Origin: Adiantum capillus-veneris
Lineage: Eukaryota > Streptophyta > Polypodiopsida > Polypodiales > Pteridaceae
DNA: 64,000 bases
Direction of reading: 5' to 3'
Assembly: GCA_014529385.2 (NCBI GenBank)
Contig: CM043942.1
Span: 58,895,684-58,959,683 of the forward strand
This document shows, piece by piece, positions 20,855 through 30,888 of this stretch (position 1 is the stretch's first letter; each line of letters begins with the position of its first letter). Both the position numbers and the translations under genes were made by a program. The notes under the pieces were generated by a model. That model saw only the letters and a list, made by a program, of their open reading frames with translations. It did not search any database and had not been told where the DNA came from.

Positions 20855-21595
20855 GTCTATCGCGATGGACTTGAATTTACACTTAGATAAGTGAAATTTT
20901 GACTTTAGCTTCATGAGGGGTGCTAACAAGGATTATTAACCACCAATATCAAGTCAAAGTGCAAGAAGGATCTTTTATGGCCAAAAACTTAGTCTATCGC
21001 GATAGACTTGCTACACCAATTATTGGGAGAAAGACTTTTCAAAATTTTTACAAGCTAGATTTGGGGAAGCACATGAAGGCAGTACACCAAATTTGGTGAC
21101 AAGATGGACTCATATGGCAAGCTGAGAAAGACATGCAGACAACTCAAAGTCAGAACAGGACATCTCAAGGGTAGACAGGTAAAATTCTCATGTGAGGGGT
21201 CAAGAAACCTTGCATCAACTGGGAGAAGGCAGACAGATGGTCACAGAGCCAAAAAATGACATATTGGCACTAAGTACCAGTCTATCGCGATAGACTAAGC
21301 AGAGGGATACTAGACCATCTTATCAAAAATTTGAATTATCAGTTGTCTTCAACATGATGCAAGAGGACCACCCAGTAAGTTTGAGCCCAAAACAACACAA
21401 AATGAAGGAGATAGACCAACATCTCCTTGGCAGGAATCTGGAAAAGTGGGAGTTGATCTAAAAAGGGGTCACTTGACATTCATTTGAGGTGAAAATGAGA
21501 TCAGATCATGTGCAAGGTATGGGAAACCAATTCGTGGAGGCACAACTGCAAAATAGGACCTTGGTCAAAAAAAAGGTTAGTCTATCGCGATAGAC
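20855..21595 (+). repeat. 3' block of ~300-bp repeats carrying the GTCTATCGCGATAGAC palindrome
   Basis: There are four sites: 20855-20870 (one substitution, ...GATGGAC) and three perfect 16-bp copies at 20992-21007, 21280-21295 and 21580-21595. Spacings are 137, 288 and 300 bases. Downstream phrases match the 5' block: ACACCAAATTTCAAGGCATTT near 21670 versus ACACCAAAATTCAAGGCATTT near 8812. Confidence 0.7.
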
Positions 21596-21887
21596 TGAGC
21601 AAAAGCTGCAAATGAACAGATTTTGAGCCTCGGCTTATAGAGTGACCTTACATGCCTTGTGAGCATACACTACACCAAATTTCAAGGCATTTGTACTTGT
21701 TCTCCTTCACCAACAACATCAATTTGAAGCCGCCAAAGTCGGACAATGGAAGAGCTTGTCTATCTGCTAACATTTTACCTTAACTAATCTTTTGGGACTA
21801 AGAAGGCTCATCTAGATGCATGATTAAGTAATAATCAATTTAGGAGAGTAGTACTATGTTTGTGAATTAACTGTTAATTGTGAATAC

Positions 21888-21889
21888 AG
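21888..21889 (+). promoter_or_regulatory. Candidate splice acceptor before the additional frame
   Basis: A T-rich stretch leads to GAATACAG/GATC, with an ATG five bases into the putative exon (21895). It pairs logically with the donor at 9281. No transcript evidence is available. Confidence 0.35.
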
Positions 21890-23263
21890 GATCTATGGAG
21901 GCTTCTCCGGGAAAAGAAAAGGCAAGAACCTGGCAACGGAAGGTGCAGTACCCTATGCACTTCTACCCAATTCCTTAAAGCCAGCAGCCACCTTGATACC
22001 TGCAGATGTGCAACAGGCAGCAGCCTTTCAGATCTATCAAGGTTCATATGTGGATGACAAAAGAAACTTAGTGGATACAGTGATGATTCCCAAGGAGGCA
22101 GAGATTTACTTGAAAAGATCACCGCAAAGGTCATGGCTCAAAAAAGTTGGCTTGTGGAACTTTGTATCACTACCACCAGTAGGGATAGATTTCAAGAGGG
22201 TACAACATCTAATAGAGACTATCCAAGAAGATGGAACTTGCAGAGTGGCAGGCATGGATAACGACGTGATGGAGATCCAGATCACCAAAGAGATCATCAA
22301 AGAGGCATTGAAATTGTCAGATCAAGGAGCTAACATGAGAGAAAGAAGGAAAAACCTCACAGTCTACTTGCAAAAGTCCAAACTACCTTCTTTCGAACTC
22401 ATAGCAAACCCGGAAGTAAGAAAACTGACATAAATCTACAGTCATTGTTTGTTGAGCTACAGCAAAAGACCGCCAAGATACAATACACCACACGGGAGCA
22501 TCTCAACCACACTGACATGGGCTATGGGAATGACCCATGAGTTCTATATAGATCATGCGTCATATCTGTTTGAAGAAATGACAAAGCTAGGGCAGGACAG
22601 ACCAAATTACATTGCAGGAGGAGAAGTCCTAACCAGAGTAATATACCATGCCATAGGCGCGGCAGATCAGTTGCCACCTGCCCCTCATCAGAACAACTGG
22701 CTGGTATTAAGGGAGAATATCGAAGACAGATCACAAACGAAAGTACCGGCCTCTATTAACACCATTGGAGGACGCAAACTGGAAAGAGTAACAAGAAGTA
22801 CACAAGAAAAGATGGAAGAAGAAAGAAGAACCCAAGAGGAAGATGCCCAACTAAAGAAGCGGAAAGCGGAAATGGAAAACAACACCAGGTTGCAGAAGAT
22901 AGCAAAAATGGAAAGGATGCTAGAAGGATTTGCTCTAGAAAGATCTCTATGAGGCGATGTAGGCGCCACTTGGAAACTTTCTAGTAGCACTTACACACTG
23001 AGAACGAAGAATAGAAACAACCCAGCTTTTGAGTTGGACTGGTTCGAGAGGTACATCCAAGAAAGAAATGCTAGGGACGAACCAGAATTGCTACTAGAAG
23101 AGGAGGATCTCCAAACTTTGAGAGATCAGTTGAGGCCAACTTCACGTGATCAGGAAACACCGCCGCCATCTCCAAGGCCAGATACAAGTGAGAGGCAATC
23201 TAGCCCACCTGCTGACTCTACTTCGCATTCAGAAAGTTCACATCGTGATGACAGAGTTGACAC
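21890..23263 (+). pseudogene. Additional ORF of the giant gypsy element, 5' part (split by copia)
   Basis: The ATG at 21895 is followed by a short frame, and the main frame (KPAATLIPADVQQAA onward) is entered after a presumed 1-nt indel before about 21960. It stays open to TAA 22431-22433, continues in frame from 22449, meets a TGA at 22950-22952, and continues in frame from about 23034 to the copia insertion. The N-terminal part is globular, with WLKKVGLWNFVSLPP and ITKEIIKEALKLSDQG. It recalls the putative plant transposon protein regions found as extra ORFs in plant gypsy elements, but I cannot assign a family. The C-terminal part is charged and helical (EKMEEERRTQEEDAQLKKRK), then acidic and Ser/Pro-rich. 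No signal peptide or membrane segment is visible, so it is not an obvious envelope protein despite its env-like position. Confidence 0.6.
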
Positions 23264-23490
23264 TGTTACCATATACATGTGGTAGTGATGTGTGTGAACA
23301 CACTAGGACCGCCGGGGCATTTTTTCCCTCTTTAGGAGGTTTTTTCCCCCGTGCATTGTATATACGCCCATCACTCTAGGTCTATCTATCTTTCCATTGC
23401 ACACTAAGTAATATACTCTCTATCGTGTGCCTTGAGCTTCCTTCGTCTTCACCAAGCTGTGTGTGTTTCTCTGCAACCCTAATTCCAACA
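23264..23490 (+). repeat. 5' LTR of copia copy 1
   Basis: The LTR is 227 bp, TG...CA, with a TATA-like GTATATACG near 23357. It is identical to the 28200-28426 LTR except at four substitutions. Confidence 0.96.
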
Positions 23491-23492
23491 AT

Positions 23493-23504
23493 TGGTATCA
23501 GAGC
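23493..23504 (+). other. Primer binding site, initiator tRNA-Met type
   Basis: TGGTATCAGAGC starts three bases after the LTR and is the standard plant copia primer site complementary to the initiator tRNA-Met 3' end. Confidence 0.92.
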
Positions 23505-23852
23505 AGGTCACGTCCTCCCGGGCTTAGTCGCCAGCTGCTCCAGCACACACCTGCTCACTTTCTCCGATTTCAGTGAGCTTTGGCGAGCGTTCGCAGGTCG
23601 ACAAATATTTTGGGAAAGCTCAAAGAGCTTGGTCTGCTCAGAATTTTGATTTGGGCTCATTTCGGCCTCCGTTTCCACTACGGGCAGTACTGCACAGGCT
23701 ATTTCGTCATTTTGTGCAGATTTTTTGTCAGTGCCGTTTTCTGCATAACAGGTGCCTTATAGTCTTCTACGGTTTGTGCTATATAGCACAAGTTGTTCCC
23801 GCTCCATTTCTCCTATTTTCGGGCAGTTTTCACATCAGGTGCAGCATTTACC

Positions 23853-24851
23853 ATGGCTGACAACAACAACACAGATGTGTTCAAGATGTTTGCTGCTGAG
23901 GACAGGTTGGATGGGGACAACTACCCTATGTGGGCTTATATGATGCAACATGTTCTTGTGTCAAAAGGTGTGTGGAACATTGTGCAGGGCATTGATGTAC
24001 ATCCTGGTTCTGAAGATGTAGGCGATGTTGAGGATGTTGCAGGTCTTGCTGCAAGGATTGCAGCTGTTAGAGTTGTTTTGCCTACGGCAGAACAAGCTCG
24101 TTGGGATGTTAAGGATGCACAGGCTCATGCATTGATTGCGTTGTCTGTGAAGCGCACCATTATTCCTCACATCCGTTCAGCAAAATTTGCAAAACAGGCT
24201 TGGGATATTCTAGCAGGTCTTTATGCAAGCTGCAATGAGGCTAAAATTGCTTTGTTGCGTAAAGAGTTAGAGTCGAAGATTATGCATGAGGAAGATGATA
24301 TGGACACTTTCCTTGCTAGTGTCAAGGATATCAATGAGCAACTCATTTCTGCAGGTGAAGTCATTTCGGACAGTTCCCTTGTGCAGACTGTTCTTGATGC
24401 CTTACCAGATTCCTACCAGACTTTTGCTAGTACTTAGAGACTCATGACCCAAGGAAATCCTGAAGTTGTCAAGTTTGATGCATTATGCACATTGCTGTTG
24501 CAAGAGTCACTTTCTAGAAAAAACAGGGCTAGGCAGCGTGCAGTTGAACAGGCTTTTATTGCTTCTCAAAGAAAGGGTGGTAACAGTTATGGTTCTGCTG
24601 CGAGTGGCAAAAATTCTGTTCCTAATGCTTCTGCTGGCAGCACTTCGTCTGGCAATTCTGGTGATAAGGGCAAAAAGAAGATGCGTTGCCATTATTGTAA
24701 AGCCAATGATCACTTGATCAAGTCGTGTCCTAAGTTGAAGGCCAAAGAGGCTAAGAAGAAAGAGGGTGGTTCCACTGCAAATGCTGGTTCCACTACAAAT
24801 GCAGCCATTGTTGAGTCTTCTGTGAAAGGAGATTGTGATGCTGATGTTGAT
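23853..24851 (+). pseudogene. gag: Copia copy 1 Gag (in-frame TAG)
   Basis: It starts at the ATG in CCATGGCT (23853). The N-terminal DNYPMWAYMMQHVL pattern is the usual copia Gag start, and the UBN2-like helical part runs to about residue 190. A TAG at 24435-24437 interrupts it; the frame continues and contains one zinc knuckle, CHYCKANDHLIKSC, near 24688. The same TAG occurs in copy 2, so it predates both copies. The Gag/protease border is not sharply defined. Confidence 0.88.
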
Positions 24852-27800
24852 GCAGAATGGTCTTTTAGCACAGAGTGCACTTACAATCCTGCTGTCCATG
24901 ATGCATGCTTGTCAGTTACTGCAGATTCACATGTGTGGTATTTCGACAGTGGTGCTACAAAGCACATTACCTCACATCGTGAATTGTTTACCTCTCTCGA
25001 GTCTGTCCCTCATGGGAATTCAGTCACTTGTGCCAACAACGCCTCTTATCCAGTTCAGGGAGTTGGAAAGATTGTGCTCACTACTGCTAATGGCAGTTCC
25101 TTCACACTTGTTGATGCACTTTATGTACTTGGGATCAAGAAGAATCTCTTGTCTGTATCCGCACTTGCTAGACTTGGACTTGTAGTAAAATTTGTGGATG
25201 ACAGATGTACAGTTCATGATCTCAGTTTTGGTGATGAAATTGTTGCATCTGGGCTTTTGTGCTGTGGGCTGTATAAGCTCACTTTGTATGACAAGTGTGG
25301 ACAAAATTTTGCAAATGCTGTTGCAGATTAAAGGGCTATTTCCGATGCAAAACTTTGGCATGCACGTTTTGGTCATCTGAATTTTGCCAGTTTGTTGCGT
25401 TTGCAGAAATCTGATATGGTTGCTTCTTTGCCGCCTCTTGAAGCACCTGTCAAACATGTTTGTGAAGGCTGTATTCTGGGTAAAATGCAGCGTTCTAAGT
25501 TTCCAAAGGATGGTTCAGTTAGGGCCACATGCAGGTTGCAGCTTGTGCATAGTGATGTTTGTGGGCCCATGCAAACTCCGTCCTTGGGCAATTACCTGTA
25601 CTTTGTGACTTTCATTGATGATTACTCCAGGCATGCATGGGTATTTCCGCTTAAAGCGAAGTCCAAAGTTTTTATGTGCTTCAAACAATTTTTGGCTATG
25701 GCTGAAAATGTCTCAAAATGTACTATGGGCACCCTCCGTTCCGATCGAGGGGGGGATTATATATCTCATGAATTTAATGCATTTCTGGCTAGTCGTGGGA
25801 TAAAACACCAATGTACAGTGCCTTATACACCTCAGCAAAATGGTGTTGCTGAGAGGAAAAACAGGTCACTAACGGAAATGGCATGATGTATGGTCAAAAG
25901 TCAAGCTTTGCCGCATTCTTTTTGGCTTGAGGCCATCATGTGTGCCACTTATGTACTTAACAGGTGTCCTACGAAAGCTTTGCAGTCTATTACTCCATAT
26001 GAAGCATGGCATGATAGAAAGCCTTCTATTGAGCACATGCGTGTTTTTGGCTATTTGGCATATGCTTTGGTGCCACAAGTGCAGCGCAGAAAATTGGATG
26101 ATAAGGCTGTCAAATGTATTTTTGTTGGTTATAGTGCTGAAAGCAAAGGTTACAGGTTGTATCATCCGCAAACAAAACGTATTCTGGTTTCACGGGATGT
26201 AGTGTTTGTGGAAGATTCTGTTCAGCCCTTGCTGTCATGTACTAGAGATAGTAATGTAAGCTCACAGGACATTTATGACACTTTGTTGCCTCTTTTCAGT
26301 GGTGGAAATATGAATGTAAGTTCCAATGAGGCAAATGTACAGCCTATGGGGGTTTCTGAAAATGTTTTAGAACAACCTATTACGGATGCAGATGTACATG
26401 ATGTACTTGATGAGGAAAGGGCTGAAAATGAGCAGGCTAGAGGTATGCCAAAATGGCTGGTGCACACTTTGCGTGACAGTAAATTGGATGCACCTTTATC
26501 TAGTCGTACTCGTTCAGGCTCTCGCCATGCATCTTATGCATCAGATTGTTATGCTTTGGCTGTGTCTAGTTTACATGATGTTGAGGAGCCTCCGTCTTTT
26601 GATGAAGCACAGAATTCAGAAAATTGGATTGCTGCCATGAAATCAGAATATGATGCACTTATAGAGAATGACACATGGACTTTATGTGATTTGCCTCCTG
26701 GCAAAAATGCCATTGGTACGAAGTGGGTTTACAAGTTGAAACGCAAGCCGGATGGTGAGATCGATCGCCATAAGGCTCGACTTGTTGCAAAGGGTTATGC
26801 ACAACAAAAAGGCATAGATTATGAAGAGACTTTTTCTCCCACTCGTCGTATGACTACTGTGCATTTTCTATGTGCATTGGCAGCTCATTTTGGTTGGGAT
26901 GTACATCAATCAGACATTGTTACTGCTTTCTTGAATGGTGACATATTTGAGGAAGTTTATGTAACGCAACCTCGCGGTTTTGTCATAAAAGGACAAGAGG
27001 ACAAAGTGTGCAAATGTAAGAAGGCTTTGTATGGGTTGAAGCAATCTCCTCGTGCTTGGTATGAGAAAGCTGACACTCATTTGGTTAAACGAGGCTTTCG
27101 TAACAGTCCAACAGAAATCACATTGTATGTAAAGCGTGAGGATGATGTATTTCTCATTGTGGTTCTTTATGTTGATGATTTGCTGATCACTGGACCAAAT
27201 GAGAGACATATTGCTGAATTTAAGGCTGATTTGAATGCTACTTTCAAGATGAAAGATTTGGGGCTGTTGCATCATTACTTGGGTATATAGTTTAAGCAGT
27301 GTGATGGTGGTATTGCCTTGTGTCAAAAAAGTTACATAGAGACATTGCTATGTAAGTTTGGACTTGAGGATTGCAAACCTATTGCCACTCCCATGGAAAC
27401 AGGTTTGAAGTTGAGTCTACATGATGCTGGCGATCCTGCTGATGTCACTCTTTACCAAACTGCTGTTGGCTGCCTCATTTATGTATGCAACACGAGGCCA
27501 GATATTCAATTTGCAGTCTCGCAGGTCAGCAGATTTATGCATAGCCCAGGGTCTAAGCATTGGCAGGTTGTCAAGAGGATTTTCCGCTACCTTAGTGGCA
27601 CTTTACATCTTGGCTTGTTTTATCCCAAGGGGGGATCATTGCCGCCAGACTTACATGCTTTTTCGGACTCAGATTGGGCTGTTTGTTTTGACACGCAAGT
27701 GTCCACAAGTGGTTTTTGTTTCATGCTTGGCAGTTCATGTATATCATGGTTGAGCAAGAAGCAACCTACTGTGGCCACTTCGAGTTGTGAGGCTGAGTAC

Positions 27801-28124
27801 AGGGCAGTCTTCACAGCTACGGTTGAGTGTGTATGGCTCAGACGCCTTATGGCTGACTTGGGTGTTGGACAGGACACTGCCAACACTATCTACATTGACA
27901 GTCAGAGCGCATTGGCAGTTGCGAGGAACCCAGTTTTTCATGCTCGCACAAAGCACATTGAGGTGCATTACCACTATGTCAGGGAGAGGCTCTCAGCAGG
28001 AGAGATCAGCTTGGCTTATGTGCCAACACAGGACAACCTTGCAGATCTTTTCACAAAGGCATTGTCTCGTGAGAAGCTTGAAGCTTTCGGCAAAGCTTTG
28101 GGCTTACTCCCCTTTGTGGACTGA
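24852..28124 (+). pseudogene. pol: Copia copy 1 Pol: protease, integrase, RT, RNase H (three in-frame stops)
   Basis: The protease shows WYFDSGATKHITS near 24940. The integrase zinc part is HARFGHLN...CEGCILGKM near 25360-25485; the core has HSDVCGPM, FIDDYSRHAWVF, LRSDRGGDY and QQNGVAERKNR. RT has TKWVYKLKRKPDGEIDRHKARLVAKGY and the catalytic LYVDDLLITG near 27165. RNase H carries DSDWAVC, SSCEAEYRA and DSQSALAVARNP. Stops are TAA 25329-25331, TGA 25884-25886 and TAG 27288-27290; all lie in the single frame and no frameshift is needed. Copy 2 has sense codons at those three positions (TCA, TGT, CAA), so they arose in this copy. End: TGA at 28122-28124. Confidence 0.93.
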
Positions 28125-28189
28125 TCCTGTCCTCAGGGCATGGCACTTCCCTTTACTCATGTGCCAGCTCTCGTTCACCGCATCACTCC

Positions 28190-28199
28190 AGGGGGGATT
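28190..28199 (+). other. Polypurine tract of copia copy 1
   Basis: AGGGGGGATT lies directly before the 3' LTR TG, the site that primes plus-strand synthesis. Confidence 0.8.
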
Positions 28200-28426
28200 T
28201 GTTACCATATACATGTGGTAGTGATGTGTGTGAACACACTAGGACTGCCGGGGCATTTTTTCCCTCTTTAGGAGGTTTTTTCCCCCGTGCATTGTATATA
28301 CGCCCATCACTCTAGGGCTATCTATCTTTCCATTGCACACTAAGTAATATACTCTCTATCGTGTGCCTTGAGCTTCCTTTGTCTTCTCCAAGCTGTGTGT
28401 GTTTCTCTGCAACCCTAATTCCAACA
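28200..28426 (+). repeat. 3' LTR of copia copy 1
   Basis: The LTR is 227 bp, the same ends as the 5' LTR, followed by the target duplication gacac. Confidence 0.96.
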
Positions 28427-30387
28427 GACACACCTCCAAGTGAAGAAGAAGAAGAAAGAACAGATGGACACCCAAACACTGGAACCATATCACAAAGTGA
28501 TAAAGGCAAGCAAAAGGAGGTGGATCAGACTAACGATAAAGCTTCCTCCTCTCAAGAAATTGAGCTGGAAGCTACTATAGATGAAGATTTGCAGTCAATG
28601 GCGACAATACTAAACAGAACAAGACTGCACAGTCAATGGTTAGCTGATCAGAACCGGTCCAACAAGATGAAGTTACAAAAAACCCACGAGGAAGTTCTGA
28701 GACTGCAAAAGCAAAGGGAGGACACTCTAAAGCTGATCAACATCAGAGATGCTGAGATCTTGGGGCTCAAAGGCACAGTAAATCTCCTCAAAGATAATTT
28801 ACAGGAGTCGGAAGACTTCAATGCCATATGTGAGGATACAATAAACGTATTCCTTGAAGATGTCAGTGACAGAGATGAACATATCCAAAAATTGGAAAAA
28901 AAAAAGCAAGATGCGCTGGAGACCATCAAAAGTTTGCAAGTCTTCATCGATGACTTACAAATTGAAGTCAAAGATTTGAGAGCAGTAACAGATATACAAG
29001 CAAGAGCAATCGAACGAGCTAAGAAGAAAAAAACGTCGCTACCAACACCACCGGTAGTCCACCCAGAAGAAGAAGTGGGTGCACTGAAAAGGGAGCTGGA
29101 GTTGGAAAGAAAACAGCGTTTAATGATTGCTGAAAGTGCGCTTAGAGCAGAAGATCAACTACAAAGACAAATTTCAGACTTACAAAGTGAACAACAACAA
29201 GGACCAGCTCTTCACAGTGAAATGAAAAGCATTGTTTCCAAATCACTGAGGGAAGAAAATGAAAACTTGCACATCAGGTTAAAACAGTTAGAGGAGTTTG
29301 CCGCTCAAAAAGAAATGGAATTTCAAGCTCTACAAATCAATAGTAGAAAAATGGCCGCGCAAATCGCAAGTCTACAAACTGCAGGGCAACACCAAGGACA
29401 GGTATGAGTGCACCTGGAGCAAGCAACAACGAATTTGGCTGGACTCACCGAAGTATATGGGGTTCAAGATGAGTACGAGGAAGATTTAGATGAACAGTAG
29501 GCACCAGATACACAAACTGATCAAACTGGCTCCAAAGACCAAGAGACAGAAGAAGATTCAGTCACGAAATTGGAAGAGCAGAGGCTGGCCGAGCAGATGG
29601 AAAAACAAACAGAAATGAGATGGTACAAGGCAATGCAACTCGAAAAGGAGTTGCTACAAGGGCTTTCTAGATCGGGCAAAACAGCAGCAGAGCTACGGAA
29701 GGAATGGAATGCACCTATGTTACCCTATGCTCTGCTGAAGTACGAAACTCTAACAAAGAAGAACAAGTGCCAGTGTTTGAAGGAGAAGTACAAGATCGGG
29801 AATAGCAAAACAGAATAGTAGACAACCAGCCAAAGTGGAGGCGTCAATGGCTCTTGGATCATTCTAATAACCTGATCCACTTAGTCAACGCACCGCCTGA
29901 GATGAGGAATGACAAAACTTTTTGCCCAACTCCCCGAACATACACCTACAGCCAACATAAAGCACTACAGAGCAGAAATCCGACATGGCTAAATTATCCA
30001 GTAATGCCAGGGCCAGGAGAGGGAGAGAGAATATCTGGTTCTTACATGGTGAAAACCCTACAGGGTGCCATTACAGAATTCGGAGGCTCTCCCGACCTAT
30101 CTTGCAAGATGCTATGTAAAATAGCTCGAACATTTTTGGCCTGTCTCACAGTCTTCTCAGAAAACTGGACATGAGAGTATATGAATACTGAAAGAAGCAT
30201 CTCAGAGTTTTCATACGATCTAAGTGGGCCAGCGACAGAACCAGTATTGTATGCCTACTCCAAACGGCTAATGTTTCTGCCAAGCTACCATCTCCAAACC
30301 TTTGAAGAAGCATTTTACACAGGCTTCTTCATGTACAAGTCAAAAAACATTTGTCCCATTAATGGCAAGCGAGTCTATGCGATATGA
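28427..30387 (+). pseudogene. Additional ORF of the giant gypsy element, 3' part (coiled coil)
   Basis: The host frame resumes after the copia target duplication with an acidic TPPSEEEEERTDG stretch. It is followed by about 250 residues with heptad-like spacing (LQKQREDTLKLINIRDAEILGL, LKRELELERKQRLMIAE, LREENENLHIRLKQLEEF), a predicted long coiled coil. A TGA (29405-29407) and a TAG near 29500 interrupt it; the same frame continues to 29818. A frame change before 29854 leads to a C-terminal part with PTWLNYPVMPGPGEGERISGS and LSCKMLCKIARTFLACLTVF, then, after a TGA, a segment ending at TGA 30385-30387, 80 bases before the polypurine tract. No enzyme motif is seen. A self-associating structural protein is the most that can be inferred. 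Confidence 0.6.
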
Positions 30388-30468
30388 TGCGTTTCTATAT
30401 CAAATCAACCAAGAAAGACGACAATGACAATGAAGACAAAGACAATCATGTCGTGGTAGATATGAATT

Positions 30469-30481
30469 AGGAGCGGGGGAG
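30469..30481 (+). other. Polypurine tract of the giant gypsy element
   Basis: AGGAGCGGGGGAG lies immediately before the TGGTGGAGCC start of the 3' LTR. Confidence 0.75.
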
Positions 30482-30888
30482 TGGTGGAGCCCCATTGGTC
30501 CAACTGTTGTAATGAGCCCATCTTGTAAAGAATATCAAATTCCCATTTTATGTCAAAGACGTATTATCATTTTGATCCATTCGTCTGGGTTATGTAAAGA
30601 TTAATCAGTTAGTGAGGACTCAGATTTATTCCCACTTTGTAATAATGAGTAAGAGAACCCCATGTACATTTTTGAGCTAAGGTGACTAAAGTATAAAAGT
30701 CACCTTAGAACCATTTTTGAATAACATTTGGATATTAATCATGTGCCGTACGAGTTTGAGAGGGAGGGAGAGAGAGAGACAGAGAGAGAGTGAGTGTGTC
30801 TTATCCTCTTCGCTACGCGCTTCTCCCTCACCGGATTCACGACGCGACCACACCGTTGCGGTAGTCTCTCCGAGAGCTATGCGCCCAC
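30482..30888 (+). repeat. Truncated 3' LTR of the giant gypsy element
   Basis: It matches 6734-7130 (U3 and the start of R) at about 96% by eye, including the TATA hairpin, with a longer GA tract. Similarity ends abruptly after GCGCCCAC at 30888; the remaining ~530 bases of the LTR are absent from the window. Confidence 0.85.

Larger units (their letters stand above)
19061..21889 (+). other. Noncoding spacer between pol and the additional frame; internal polypurine-like tract and palindrome repeats
   Basis: No frame longer than about 115 codons exists and none has recognisable content. AGGAGGGGGGGAGG at 19224-19237 closely resembles the terminal polypurine tract at 30469-30481. The second block of palindrome repeats lies at 20855-21595. 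The stretch ends in a splice-acceptor-like TGTGAATACAG at 21879-21889. This segment could be the intron of a spliced RNA whose donor is at 9281. Confidence 0.55.
23264..28426 (+). mobile_element. Ty1/copia retrotransposon copy 1, full length, nested in the giant gypsy element
   Basis: LTRs of 227 bp at each end begin TGTTACC and end CCAACA and differ at four positions. The 5-bp target duplication gacac is perfect (23259-23263 and 28427-28431). The primer site follows the 5' LTR and a G-rich polypurine tract precedes the 3' LTR. The polyprotein order Gag, protease, integrase, RT, RNase H is the copia order. All coding is in one frame from 23853 to 28124, interrupted by four stop codons only. 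Deleting the element and one duplication restores the reading frame of the host ORF, so the insertion is clean. Confidence 0.96.
6734..30888 (+). mobile_element. Giant Ty3/gypsy retrotransposon (Ogre-like size) with gag, pol, extra protease-like domain and additional ORF
   Basis: Matching LTR sequence occurs at 6734 and 30482, with a primer site right after the 5' LTR and a polypurine tract right before the 3' LTR. Between them lie gag, protease-RT-RNase H-integrase, a post-integrase retropepsin-like domain, a noncoding spacer of nearly 3 kb and an additional reading frame. Removing the nested copia leaves about 19 kb. The 3' LTR stops matching after 30888, so the last ~530 bases of the LTR and any target duplication are missing. 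Protein decay is mild: three in-frame stops in gag and at the gag-pol border, one frameshift at the pol end, and several lesions in the additional frame. Confidence 0.9.

Noticed and set aside
21890-30387. Envelope protein for the additional ORF
   Set aside because: No signal peptide, membrane helix or furin-like site visible; only the position is env-like.
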